The position numbers and the translations under genes are program-made. A model generated the notes under the pieces. It was not told the origin of the DNA. It worked only from the letters and a program-made list of their open reading frames with translations, and made no database searches. This document shows positions 1 to 8,875 of a DNA stretch of 36,135 bases, one piece after another. Positions within the stretch are counted from its first letter, which is position 1. Each line of letters begins with the position of its first letter. The DNA is from Solirubrobacterales bacterium (GTDB taxonomy: Bacteria; Actinomycetota; Thermoleophilia; Solirubrobacterales; Solirubrobacteraceae), in NCBI GenBank assembly GCA_019247075.1, contig JAFAPR010000061.1, positions 1 through 36,135 on the forward strand. Direction: 5' to 3'.

Positions 1-3000
1 TGGTCGCGCTCTCCCGGCGGCCAAGCGCCCGGATCGCATCCACGAGCTCGGCCGGGATCGACGTGCGCCGCCAAGCCCCGGACAGCGTGGGGACGGTCGG
101 GCGCGGCCGGTCGGTCGGGAGCTCGAGCGCGGTCGGCGCTCCTTCGAGCTCCACTCGCCAGTGCTCCAGCTCGGAAGCGAGCCGGTCGCCGGTCAGCCAC
201 GAGCGCTCCCACTCGGCATAGTCGCCGTACTGCACCGGCAGCTCGGGCAGCGGCGAGGGCAGCCCGGCGGCGTACGCCCGGTAAAGCGTGTCGAGCTCAC
301 GGAAGAAAACCGTCTTGGACCATCCGTCGGCCGCGATGTGGTGCGCGACGATCGCCAGGACATGGTCACGAGCGCCGAGATGCAGAAGACTCGCGCGCAG
401 CAGCGGACCGCGCCCCAGGTCGAACGGCATCTGGGTCTGCTCATCGACGAGCTCGCGAGCCACGAGCTCGGCGTCCGGCCGGCTCGAGAGATCCGTGGGG
501 TGCAGGTCGACGTCGCGCCGTGCGTCGATCAGCTGCACCCGGCGGCCGTCCTGCACCACAAAGCGCGTCCGCAGCGCTTCGTGCCGGCGAACGATCTCGG
601 ACAGGGCCCGGCCGAGCGCGACCACGTCCAGCTCACCCTTGAGGCGCAGCGGCCAGGGGATGTTGTACGCCGAGGTCGGTCCGGCGAGCTGGTCGATGAA
701 CAAGAATCGGTCCTGGGCAAATGAGGTTCGCCGGACGCGGGCGATCGGGACCAGCGGCGGAGGTTCTTCCCGCGGCTTCTCTGCCTGCTCTGCCTGCGCC
801 TGCATCGCCTCGATCCGCTCGGACAGCCCGACGACCGTCGGCGCTTCGAAGAGCGCGCGCAGCGGAAGCTGCACGTCGAGCTGCGAGTGGATCCGACCAA
901 TCATCCGTGCGGCCAGTAGAGAGTGGCCGCCGAGGTCGAAAAAGTCGTCGTGAACCCCGATTCGGTCGTGCTCGAGCAGCTCGGCCCAGAGTTCCGCGAG
1001 ACGCTGCTCGAGCTCGGTGCTCGGCGCGGTGTATTCGGCGACGGGCTCGGTGCCCCACACCTCGGGACGCGGCAGCGCCTTGCGATCCACCTTGCCATTC
1101 GGGGTGAGCGGAAACGCATCCAGCGTCACGTAGGTGGGCGGGATCATGTATGCCGGGAGCTTCTGAGCTAGGAACCGGCGCAGCTCGGTTCCGCTCGGCA
1201 TCGGGCCGCTCGGGATCACGTAGGCCACGAGCGCGTTATCGCCGGAGCGCTCCGCATGCGCTCTCGCCACCGCGGCCGCGACCGCAGGGTGCTGGGAGAG
1301 CTGCGTCTCGATCTCGCCGAGCTCGATCCGATAACCGCGGATCTTCACCTGGTTGTCGAGCCGCCCAAGGAATTCGACCGAACCATCCGGCCGGTAGCGA
1401 GCGAGGTCGCCCGTCTTATAGACGCGAGCGTGGGGTGAGGGGTCGAACCGATTGGCGACGAAGCGCTCCGCCGTGAGCTCCGGTCGGTTCCGGTAGCCGC
1501 GCGCGAGTCCCGCCCCACCGATGTGCAGCTCCCCGGGTACGCCGACCGGCGTTGGCTGGCCACGGCAGTCGAGGATGAACAACGTCGTGTTGGCGATCGG
1601 ACGGCCGATCGAGAGCGGCTCGCCTTGCGTCGTCACCCGCTGGACCGTGGACCAGATGGTCGTCTCGGTCGGCCCGTACATGTTCCACAGCTCGACGCCG
1701 CGCTGCACCAGCTCGTCGGCGAGCGCCAGCGGCAGCGCCTCGCCGCCACACAGCGCCTTGAGCCCCGGCTTTCCGGGCCAGCCCGCTTCGATCAGCATCC
1801 GCCAGGTCGCGGGCGTGGCCTGCATCACCGTGGCGGCCGAGCTGTCGAGCAGCGCCCACAGCCTGCGCCAATCCGTCGTCGCGTCCTGGGGCGCCACCAC
1901 CACGCGCGCGCCGCAGACCAGCGGCAGATACAGCTCGAGGCCGGCGATGTCGAACGACAGCGTGGTGACCGCGACGAGCACGTCGTCGCTCGTGAGGCCC
2001 GGGCGCTTACGCATCGCGGTCAGGAAGTTGACGAGCGCGCGGTGCTGAATCTCGACGCCCTTTGGCTGTCCCGTCGATCCTGACGTGTAGATGACGTACG
2101 CGAGATCGTTCGCGTCGCTGGCCGGTTGAAGCGCGCGCCCGGAGTCGCTCTCGAGCGCCTCGCGATCGAGGCACAGGACGGCCGCGCTGTGCGACGGCAG
2201 GCCGTCCACCAGGCTTTCCTCGGTCAGGAGCACGCGCACGTCCGCGTCGTCGAGCATGAACTGCTGGCGTTCGGCAGGGAATGCGGGATCGATCGGCACA
2301 TATGCGCCGCCGGCCTTGAGCACGCCAAGCAGGGCCACAAGCAGCCTCTCCGAGCGCTCGAGGCAAATGCCAACGAGCTCGCCGGTCGCGACGCCCAGCG
2401 CCTGCAGCTTCGAGGCCAATCGAGTCGAGCGCACGTCGAGCTCGGAGTAAGTCAGCGACGTGCTCTCGAATGCCACCGCGACCCGGTCGGGCGTGCGAGC
2501 TGCCTGATCAGCGATGATTTGCTCTAGGCGGCGATTCGGGATGTGTGCCTCGGTCTCGTTCCAGCGCTCGAGGAGCTCCGAGCGCTCGGACTCCTCCAGC
2601 CACGGCAACTCGTCGATCGGGCAGTCCGGATTGGCGATGATCTCGCTCAGTAGCCGCAAGAAGTGTTGCCCGAGACGCTCGATCGTCCCGGCATCAAACA
2701 GATCGGTGCTGTAGATCAGGCGGCCGTCGAGGTGGCCCTCGGGACGCTCGTCCAACTCGAGGGTAAGGTCGAACTTGGCGTTACCGATCGCGTTGCTGAC
2801 CTCGGCCTCCATCTGGTGGAGGCTCCACTCGGGATCAACGGCAACCATCGCCGGCTCGACCTCGAGCGATACCTGGAAGATCGGGTTCAGACCAGGGTCG
2901 CGACTCGGCTGTAGCTCGCGGACCAGCCGCTCGAACGGCACCAGATGGCTCAGCCCGTCCAGGAGTTCGCCGCGGACCCGCCCCAGCAACTCGATGAACG

Positions 3001-4039
3001 ACAGATGCTCCTGTACGTCGACACGGAGGACCAGCGGCGTCAGGCAGTAGCCGACCATCTGTTCGAGTTCACGGCGATTCCGCAAGTCGGTAACCGTGGC
3101 GAACACGATGTCCTCCTGCCCCGAGTAGCGATGCAACAGCACGGTGAACGCGGCGGTCAGGACCTGGAACAGGGTGGCCCCTGACGTTCGGCTCTGCGAA
3201 CGGAGCCCGTCGGCCAACTCTCTCGAGATGCGCATGCGCTTCATCGCGCCCCGGAATCGCTGACGCGACGGGCGTGGATGGTCGAGGGGCAGCTGGAGCG
3301 TGGACGCGCCGTCGAGGTGCTGGCGCCAGTAGTCGATCCGCCGGGCGAAGTCTGGACCGGGCCTCTGTTCGCGTCCCCGTCTGGAGTAGTCCGCGTACTG
3401 CATCGGAGGCTCCGGCAGCGAGGGCTCTTCACCGGCGCGGAAGTTGTCGTAGAGCGTAACCAGCTCCGGGAGGATGATGCGGTACAAGCTGACCCCGTCG
3501 AAGAGCAGGTGAGGGAGGGCCAGGTATAGGCGGTGGTGATGCTCGGTGAAGCGGATGAGAAGCGGCCTCAGCAATGGTCCGCGCGCGAGGTCGTAAGGAC
3601 GGCGCGCCTCATCTCCTGCCATCCGCACGGCCTCGGCCTCGCACTCAGCCGCGGGCATGGCGCTGAGGTCGACGACCGGCAGCTCCCAGGTCGGTGCCTG
3701 ATGGACCACCTGCACGGGCTCACCGTCGAGAACCTCGAACGTGGAGCGCCAGATTTCGTGTCTCCGCACAATCTCATTGAAGGCGGCGCGGAAGGCCGTT
3801 ACGTCGAACTGGCCCTCCTTCCGAATCGAAACCGCCTCGTTATAGACCGGATTGTCCGGCTCGAGCTGACTGAAGTACCAGACCTGCTCAAGAACGATCG
3901 ACAGCGGTGCTGGACCCGAGCCGGTCCGACGTGAGACCGGCTCGGAGGTTGTCAGCGGACCTGCCGCACCGCCGCGCAGTCGCTGCTCGAGCAGAGCTCG
4001 CTTGGTGGGCGACATGCCCCTGACTTCGAGCGTGGACAT
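1..4039 (-). CDS. Multimodular NRPS, C-A-T-C..., 3' end beyond the window
   Basis: Assembles a peptide on carrier domains. The reading frame is open from ATG at 4039 to the left edge (about 1346 residues seen). Order: condensation (about 40-470), adenylation (about 500-1000; core YTSGSTGQPKG near 653; LTPNGKVDRK near 980), thiolation (FFDLGGHSLL near 1037), second condensation (from about 1090; HHIAADG near 1233), cut by the window edge. The first C domain has PHLLFDG where HHxxxDG is usual: the second, catalytic His is kept and the first is Pro. Adenylation pocket residues read by eye (FDIAGLEL, VMQATP, ALCGGE, NMYGPTETTIW) give D-I-L-Q-L-G-M-I-W, one change from the glycine code DILQLGLIW, so glycine is predicted. 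The N-terminus (SPTKRALLEQRLRGG) resembles linkers of hybrid NRPS/PKS proteins. The start lies 2 nt after the P450 stop, so the genes are co-transcribed. No thioesterase, MbtH or epimerase is seen in the window. Confidence 0.95.
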   Translation of the reverse strand, partial: MSTLEVRGMSPTKRALLEQRLRGGAAGPLTTSEPVSRRTGSGPAPLSIVLEQVWYFSQLEPDNPVYNEAVSIRKEGQFDVTAFRAAFNEIVRRHEIWRSTFEVLDGEPVQVVHQAPTWELPVVDLSAMPAAECEAEAVRMAGDEARRPYDLARGPLLRPLLIRFTEHHHRLYLALPHLLFDGVSLYRIILPELVTLYDNFRAGEEPSLPEPPMQYADYSRRGREQRPGPDFARRIDYWRQHLDGASTLQLPLDHPRPSRQRFRGAMKRMRISRELADGLRSQSRTSGATLFQVLTAAFTVLLHRYSGQEDIVFATVTDLRNRRELEQMVGYCLTPLVLRVDVQEHLSFIELLGRVRGELLDGLSHLVPFERLVRELQPSRDPGLNPIFQVSLEVEPAMVAVDPEWSLHQMEAEVSNAIGNAKFDLTLELDERPEGHLDGRLIYSTDLFDAGTIERLGQHFLRLLSEIIANPDCPIDELPWLEESERSELLERWNETEAHIPNRRLEQIIADQAARTPDRVAVAFESTSLTYSELDVRSTRLASKLQALGVATGELVGICLERSERLLVALLGVLKAGGAYVPIDPAFPAERQQFMLDDADVRVLLTEESLVDGLPSHSAAVLCLDREALESDSGRALQPASDANDLAYVIYTSGSTGQPKGVEIQHRALVNFLTAMRKRPGLTSDDVLVAVTTLSFDIAGLELYLPLVCGARVVVAPQDATTDWRRLWALLDSSAATVMQATPATWRMLIEAGWPGKPGLKALCGGEALPLALADELVQRGVELWNMYGPTETTIWSTVQRVTTQGEPLSIGRPIANTTLFILDCRGQPTPVGVPGELHIGGAGLARGYRNRPELTAERFVANRFDPSPHARVYKTGDLARYRPDGSVEFLGRLDNQVKIRGYRIELGEIETQLSQHPAVAAAVARAHAERSGDNALVAYVIPSGPMPSGTELRRFLAQKLPAYMIPPTYVTLDAFPLTPNGKVDRKALPRPEVWGTEPVAEYTAPSTELEQRLAELWAELLEHDRIGVHDDFFDLGGHSLLAARMIGRIHSQLDVQLPLRALFEAPTVVGLSERIEAMQAQAEQAEKPREEPPPLVPIARVRRTSFAQDRFLFIDQLAGPTSAYNIPWPLRLKGELDVVALGRALSEIVRRHEALRTRFVVQDGRRVQLIDARRDVDLHPTDLSSRPDAELVARELVDEQTQMPFDLGRGPLLRASLLHLGARDHVLAIVAHHIAADGWSKTVFFRELDTLYRAYAAGLPSPLPELPVQYGDYAEWERSWLTGDRLASELEHWRVELEGAPTALELPTDRPRPTVPTLSGAWRRTSIPAELVDAIRALGRRESAT

Positions 4040-4041
4040 GA

Positions 4042-5268
4042 CTAGAACGCGACCGGCAGCGCCGTGAGCCCGCGCAGCCCCAGGTTTGCACGCCACGTGA
4101 TCGGACCCGGCACGAGCTGCAAGTTGGGCAGCCGGCGCAGCAGCGCGGAGAAGGCGATCTGGCCCTCGATGCGTGCCAACGGCGCGCCGAAGCAGAAGTG
4201 TGACGCCCAACCGAACGCGAGGTGGCGGTTGTCCGCACGCGCGAGATCCAGCCGGTCGGGATCCGGGAATCGCTCGGGGTCACGGTTCCCGGCGGCCATC
4301 ACGGCCATCACCGCCTGGCCCCGCTTAATCAGCCTGCCGCCAAGCTCGACGTCGTGGGGCGCCAACCGGCCCGTGTGCTGGCTGGGACTCTCGTAGCGAA
4401 GCAGCTCTTCGACCGCGGTCCCGATAAGCGCCGGGTCGCGGCGCAGCTGTTCCATCTCCTGAGGATGGCGTAGCAGCGTGAGCAGCCCGTTGCCGATCAG
4501 GTTCGTCGTCGTCTCCTGTCCTCCGACCATGGTGACGATCACATTCGCGACCACCTCCTCCTCGGTCAGGCGGTCACCGTCGACCTCAGCCGTAGTCAGC
4601 GCGTTGACGAGGCCCTGCGTGGGATGCGTCGCCTGGCCGCGGACCGCATCTCGGAAATAGGCCATCATCTCCTCCAGGCTGCGCGCGACCTTCGCCGCGC
4701 GGCCGGGATTGTGCTGGAAGTTGCCGAGCATCTCGGCGAAGTCCTGCGACCAGTCCTTGAGCTTGCGGTGGTCCTCTATCGGCACGCCGAGCATCTCGGC
4801 GGTCACGATCGCCGGCAGCGGGGCGGCCAGGTCCTCCATCACGTCCATCTCGCCCCGTGCGCTCACCGCGTCGAGCAGCGAGTTGGCGATCTCCTCGATG
4901 TGGCCCCGCAGCACCGCCACACGCCGCGGTGTAAAGGCCGCCGCGGCCAACCGGCGCACGCGAGTGTGTTGCGGGGGGTCGAGGAACAGCATCTGGCGGA
5001 CCATCACCCGCGCGATCGGGGTCAGCTCCTCCATCCCGAGCAGAACCAACTTCTCCGGCGTATGAGTCCGCTCCGCCGAGAAGCGGTGCAGGACCTCGAC
5101 GACGTCGGCGTAGCGCGTCACCACCCAAGCGTGCAGGTAGGGATCCCAGTGCACCGGATCCTCGCTGCGCAGCCGTCGGTAAAGCGGGTACGGATTCGCC
5201 AGAACGTCCGGATCCAGCAGGTGATACAGACTGAGAGGAGCTTCAGTCGAGACCGTCATAGGCCTCAC
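4042..5268 (-). CDS. Cytochrome P450 of the NRPS operon
   Basis: A soluble class I bacterial P450 of 408 aa, the usual length. I-helix oxygen-binding motif GGQETT at about 249-254, ExxR at E288-R291, heme loop FGWASHFCFG with the ligand Cys at about 359. In the loop the second conserved Gly is Ala, a tolerated change. Ferredoxin and reductase partners are not in the window. The GTG start at 5268 overlaps the stop of the upstream A-T gene (GTGA); an ATG three codons in (5259) is the alternative. The stop lies 2 nt before the NRPS start. Position between a free-standing A-T protein and the main NRPS suggests hydroxylation of the tethered aminoacyl group, as in NovH/NovI-type pairs. This role is inferred from context. 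Tailoring of the finished peptide is the alternative. Confidence 0.93.
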   Translation of the reverse strand: MRPMTVSTEAPLSLYHLLDPDVLANPYPLYRRLRSEDPVHWDPYLHAWVVTRYADVVEVLHRFSAERTHTPEKLVLLGMEELTPIARVMVRQMLFLDPPQHTRVRRLAAAAFTPRRVAVLRGHIEEIANSLLDAVSARGEMDVMEDLAAPLPAIVTAEMLGVPIEDHRKLKDWSQDFAEMLGNFQHNPGRAAKVARSLEEMMAYFRDAVRGQATHPTQGLVNALTTAEVDGDRLTEEEVVANVIVTMVGGQETTTNLIGNGLLTLLRHPQEMEQLRRDPALIGTAVEELLRYESPSQHTGRLAPHDVELGGRLIKRGQAVMAVMAAGNRDPERFPDPDRLDLARADNRHLAFGWASHFCFGAPLARIEGQIAFSALLRRLPNLQLVPGPITWRANLGLRGLTALPVAF

Positions 5269-7184
5269 ACTTCGTGCTCGTCGCTCAGCGTCTCGAGCGG
5301 CCCCGGCGTACTCTCCGCAAGCAGATGGGCGGCGTCGTCGTCGCTCATCGCCTCCAGCTCGGCGATGAGCAAGCGCTCAACCTCGGTGGCCATCTCGGCC
5401 ACCGTCGGATTGTCGAACAAGGCGCGTAGGCTCATGTCGACGCGGAAGCGCTCGCCGATGCGCGCGATCAGCTGCGCTCCGAGCATCGAATGACCGCCGA
5501 GCATGAAAAAGTTCTCGTCCGTCCCCACCCGGTCGAGCTCGAGCAGCTCGGCAACGAGTGTTGCCAACACTTGTTCGAGCTCGCTCCCCGGCTGCGCCGA
5601 CTCCGCAGGCTGCGCCGTGTTGGCGGAGACCGGCGCGGGCAGCGCCGCCCGATCCACCTTGCCATTCGGCGTCAAGGGCAGCTCCTCGAGCCAAACGAAC
5701 GCCGCCGGAACCATGTAAGTCGGCAGGTGTTGGCCAAGATGAGCGCGCAGCTGCGTGCTATCGGGACGACGACTGTCGACGGGCACCACGTAGGCGATCA
5801 AGTGCCGCCCGCCCGACGCATGCTCTCGCATCACCACAACGCTGGAGCGGACCTCCACGTGGCGGTTCAAGGTGGCCGAGATCTCGCCCAACTCAATCCG
5901 GTTGCCCAGGATCTTGACCTGCTCATCGACACGGCCGAGGAACTCGATCTCGCCATCCGGACGCTCACAGACGAGGTCCCCCGTACGGTAGACGCGCGCC
6001 CCTGGAACGCCGCTGAACCGGTCGGGGATGAACCTCTCGTCCGTGAGGCACGCCCTATTCAGATAGCCGCGGGCCACACCGGCGCCACCGACCAGCAACT
6101 CTCCGGGGGTCCCCGTACCGACGCGATCCAGTTGGTCGTCGACGATGTAAGCCTGAACGCCCTTGATCGGCCTGCCGATCGAGGGCACACCCACCTGGTC
6201 GATACTGGGGCTTACTACACCTGATGTCGTGACGACCGTGGCCTCGCTGGGTCCGTAGTTGTTGACCACGGCGAACGGGAGCCCCGCAGGCGGATGACGA
6301 TGCAGGGTATCGCCGCCGGTGAGCAGGTAACGCAACGACGTCTCCGCAGGCCAATCGAGTGTCATCAGCACCTCGGCGAGCGCCGTGGGCACGAAGGTCA
6401 CGCTGATCCGCTCTGCTACGAGCCAGTCGCGCAGCGCGACAGGATCGGCGCGAACCTCGTCCGTAGGAATGTGGATAGAGGCGCCCGCCGTGAGGTACGG
6501 CCACAGCTCCCAAACCGTCCCGTCGAACGCGGGGCTGGCGATCTGAGTAGCCCGGTCGGCCCCACTGATCGCGAATGCGTGCTGGTGCCAAGAGACCAGG
6601 TTACGCAGGCCGGCGTGCTCCACCAAGATGCCCTTCGGAGTACCCGTCGAACCGGACGTGTAGATCACGTAGGCGAGGTCTCCGCCGCCGCCGGTCGCAG
6701 CCGGCTCGACGCTCGACTCCAGCTCGGGCTCGCGCTCGGCGCACGCCGCGTCGACAGTGACCACAGCCATCTGCCCGGTGTCGAGCTCCGCGGCGGCCGA
6801 GCCGCTGGTGACGAGCACGTCGGCGCCGCAATCACGAAGCATAAAGCCGAGCCGCTCCCGAGGATGACCCGGGTCCAACGCCACATATGCGCCCCCCGCC
6901 CTAAGAATGCCAAGCGCCCCGACGATCAGCGCCGCCGATCGCCCCAAGCACAGGCCGACGGGACGCTCGCGAGCGACGCCCAAAGCGCGCAAGCGCCGAG
7001 CGAGTTGATCGGTACGCCGCTCCAGCTGGCCGTAGGTAAGCGTCGCGTCGGGGCCCGATACCGCCAACGCATCAGGCTGAGTCGCGGCGTAGGTTGCAAA
7101 CTGCTCTTGAACTGAGCTGTCTCCCAGAGTCTCACGGGATGCCCGTCCGCGTGTGCCAATGGCAGCACCGGCGACGATTGTCAT
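5265..7184 (-). CDS. Free-standing NRPS adenylation-thiolation protein
   Basis: Activates one amino acid as its adenylate and loads it on its own phosphopantetheine arm. 639 aa from ATG 7184; the frame stays open to 7361 but homology begins near residue 25. Adenylation cores: YVIYTSGSTGTPKG (about 172-185), NNYGPSEATVV (308-318), YRTGD (399-403), LTPNGKVDR (504-512). Thiolation motif FFMLGGHSML with Ser566. Pocket residues read by eye give D-G-W-T-L-G-N-V-V, nearest the leucine-type code DAWFLGNVV but with two changes, so only an aliphatic or hydrophobic substrate is suggested. The A8 motif reads VKILGNRIE, with Leu replacing the usual Arg of VKIRG. There is no condensation domain. The acidic tail (EAMSDDDAAHLLAE) looks like a docking segment. 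No clear Shine-Dalgarno sequence precedes the ATG; ATG 7217 is an alternative. Confidence 0.93.
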   Translation of the reverse strand: MTIVAGAAIGTRGRASRETLGDSSVQEQFATYAATQPDALAVSGPDATLTYGQLERRTDQLARRLRALGVARERPVGLCLGRSAALIVGALGILRAGGAYVALDPGHPRERLGFMLRDCGADVLVTSGSAAAELDTGQMAVVTVDAACAEREPELESSVEPAATGGGGDLAYVIYTSGSTGTPKGILVEHAGLRNLVSWHQHAFAISGADRATQIASPAFDGTVWELWPYLTAGASIHIPTDEVRADPVALRDWLVAERISVTFVPTALAEVLMTLDWPAETSLRYLLTGGDTLHRHPPAGLPFAVVNNYGPSEATVVTTSGVVSPSIDQVGVPSIGRPIKGVQAYIVDDQLDRVGTGTPGELLVGGAGVARGYLNRACLTDERFIPDRFSGVPGARVYRTGDLVCERPDGEIEFLGRVDEQVKILGNRIELGEISATLNRHVEVRSSVVVMREHASGGRHLIAYVVPVDSRRPDSTQLRAHLGQHLPTYMVPAAFVWLEELPLTPNGKVDRAALPAPVSANTAQPAESAQPGSELEQVLATLVAELLELDRVGTDENFFMLGGHSMLGAQLIARIGERFRVDMSLRALFDNPTVAEMATEVERLLIAELEAMSDDDAAHLLAESTPGPLETLSDEHEV

Positions 7185-7379
7185 CGCTGTGGGATCGTCA
7201 TACGTAGGGCTTCTCATACAAACTGAACGGGTCCAACTGCGCAGAGCTTTTGCATCATGGCAACCGAAACAAGTCGCGCTGGCGCCGCCCGCGACATGGC
7301 CGAGTGGTCGGCGACGACAAGCCGAATCGGCGTCGGATACGGCATTGATAAACGCGCCCAAAGTGGTTATCTGCGCTGC

Positions 7380-7560
7380 CCTCCTCGGCGCCCGTACCCA
7401 AGGGAACCGAAGACTGCGCGATCACGGCCGGCACAGGGCACTCGGCGGCCGCGCGGAGATCGTCCGCGACGGGATCGATGGGGTTCTGGTCGCGCCACGA
7501 CGGCCGGAGGTGTTGGCGCCTCGCGATCGCCGGGCTGCTCGACGACCGTGTGTCAGGCGG
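7380..7560 (+). pseudogene. Decayed fragment of a GT4-type glycosyltransferase
   Basis: Within the 423-nt gap between the sigma factor and the A-T gene, the plus strand encodes GGRAEIVRDGIDGVLVAP (about 7443-7497). This matches the conserved sugar-nucleotide-binding stretch near the C-terminus of family 4 glycosyltransferases (GGxxEIVxDGxxGxLVxP). The natural continuation (PEVLA, then AIAGLLDD) is split between two frames, which implies a frameshift near 7515. No intact N-terminal domain or start is visible, so this is read as a relic. The rest of 7185-7607 shows nothing recognisable. Confidence 0.45.
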
Positions 7561-7607
7561 TGCCGTCTCATATCGCCCTATCCATCGCTGCTGCGGCGAC
7601 CGTCTGC

Positions 7608-8243
7608 TCACGCCGCGAGTTGCCCCAAGCGGCGGGTGGACGGCCCGGACTCAAGCCGCGCCAGCTCCCGTTGCAGCGCTCGTCGCCCGCGGTGATGCAG
7701 ACCGTGGATCGAGCCCTCGCTGCGCCCCATCCAGTCCGCAATCTCCCCCGGGGTCAGCCCCACGACATGACGGAGCATGACGACTTCGCGCTGCTCATCG
7801 GGAAGCGTCGCCAACGCAGCCCGGACGGTCTCGACGCAGTCAAGATCCGTCCCGCAAGCCGCTGCTCGATCCAGCACCTCTCCGGTCGGCAAGAAACGAT
7901 TGGCGCGCAGGTGATCGATCGCGACGTTGCGAGCGAGGCGCAAAAGCCACGCGAAGAATGGCACGCCACGATCGTCGTACTTCACGATCGTCGTTATCAG
8001 CTTAACGAACACATGCTGAGTCACGTCTTCGGCCTCGTGATCGTCACGCACGATGGAGCGGACATAGCCATAGATGTTGTGCACATAGCTGACGTAGAGG
8101 AAGCGCAATGCGCCGTCGTCGCCTTGCTTGGCGAGCTCTACCGCAACTCGCGTCTTGCGCTGGGTCTCTGGTGAGTCATCGAGCGTGGCTCTGCTCTTGA
8201 AGCCGACGTTCCCCGATGTCGTGGCTAGTGCTTCGGTGATCAC
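7608..8243 (-). CDS. ECF-type RNA polymerase sigma factor
   Basis: A sigma-70 family factor with only regions 2 and 4. Region 2 (about 45-115) contains the polymerase- and -10-binding segment (DDHEAEDVTQHVFVKL, then FFAWLLRLARNVAIDHLR). Region 4 (about 145-200) contains the helix-turn-helix (LPDEQREVVMLRHV, GLTPGEIADWMG). The GTG start at 8243 is chosen because AAAGGGG sits 6-7 nt upstream; the frame extends to a TTG at 8276 without a comparable site. Length is 211 aa. No obvious anti-sigma factor (membrane or zinc-binding) follows. It lies upstream of the NRPS operon in the same direction, so control of that operon is possible but only inferred from proximity. Confidence 0.9.
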   Translation of the reverse strand: MITEALATTSGNVGFKSRATLDDSPETQRKTRVAVELAKQGDDGALRFLYVSYVHNIYGYVRSIVRDDHEAEDVTQHVFVKLITTIVKYDDRGVPFFAWLLRLARNVAIDHLRANRFLPTGEVLDRAAACGTDLDCVETVRAALATLPDEQREVVMLRHVVGLTPGEIADWMGRSEGSIHGLHHRGRRALQRELARLESGPSTRRLGQLAA

Positions 8244-8270
8244 GGCCGCCCCTTTCTGATCCGCGGAGAC

Positions 8271-8324
8271 GCCCAAGCGCCTGAGTCCTTAGCTCGAGCC
8301 CCCATCGCTGGTGGGCGCTTGGGC
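8271..8324. repeat. 11-bp perfect inverted repeat upstream of the sigma gene
   Basis: GCCCAAGCGCC at 8271-8281 is repeated in inverse at 8314-8324 (GGCGCTTGGGC), with 32 nt between the arms. The near arm ends about 28 nt upstream of the preferred sigma-factor start. It could be an operator, a leader hairpin, or an end of one of the decayed insertion sequences nearby. No T-tract follows on either strand. Confidence 0.5.
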
Positions 8325-8449
8325 CCCTATGTCGCTGCCCCCACTTGGGCCAGCGGCCTTGCATCTCCGTTACTGGCCGAGTATCGCCGCTCCGAGCGGA
8401 GGGTCAATAATCGCCCTGGCCCATCCTTCCGTTCAGTGGATTGAACGAA

Positions 8450-8875
8450 TTACACGTCACACCGGGACGGTCTCGCCAAGCCCGCCGCCGCCCTCGGGAA
8501 AGCGCCGCACGTCGTCTGTCTTGACCGTTCCAGCACGCCGGACGGCGCGCGCCAGCGGCTCCTGAGCGATCCGCTCGGAATCCAGGCTGTGGGCGGACAT
8601 GCCGCGCCGACGGGCCCGTCCCGGCGGGGCGTGCGGTTGGCGCACGTCGCGCCTGTCATCGCCCCGGCTGGTCAGAAGATCGCCGTAAGCCGTCCCAGCC
8701 CGCGGCCTTCTCGACCCCCAGCGGGGAGATCTGCCCGAACTGGCGTGCCCACGCCTCCAACCCCCGATGCCCCAGTGGCCACATTCAAGTGCTCAGAGGC
8801 CACGGGCCTACCGATGGAATCCACGACCGTCGCCGTCAACATCTGCTGGTGTCCGGATCGACCCCCCACCACGTT
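8450..8875 (-). pseudogene. Decayed IS110-type transposase (copy A)
   Basis: Pieces of an IS110 N-terminal region appear in order on the minus strand but in different frames: VVGVDPDT (near 8870), then MLTATVVDSIGRPVASEHLN (near 8840-8780), then GLEAWARQFGQISPLGVE (near 8755-8700), then RARRRGMSAHSLDSERIAQ (near 8620-8560). The last resembles the conserved (R/K)(G)KSDxxDAExIA stretch of the family. At least three frameshifts separate them, and the catalytic C-terminal half is absent. There is no intact gene. Confidence 0.7.

Noticed and set aside
7255-7611. 118-codon minus-strand frame starting with GTGA overlap on the sigma-factor stop, a possible anti-sigma gene
   Set aside because: The product is Arg/Ser/Pro-rich with no membrane segment, zinc motif or family resemblance. 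It lies opposite the glycosyltransferase relic and looks like a chance frame in GC-rich DNA.
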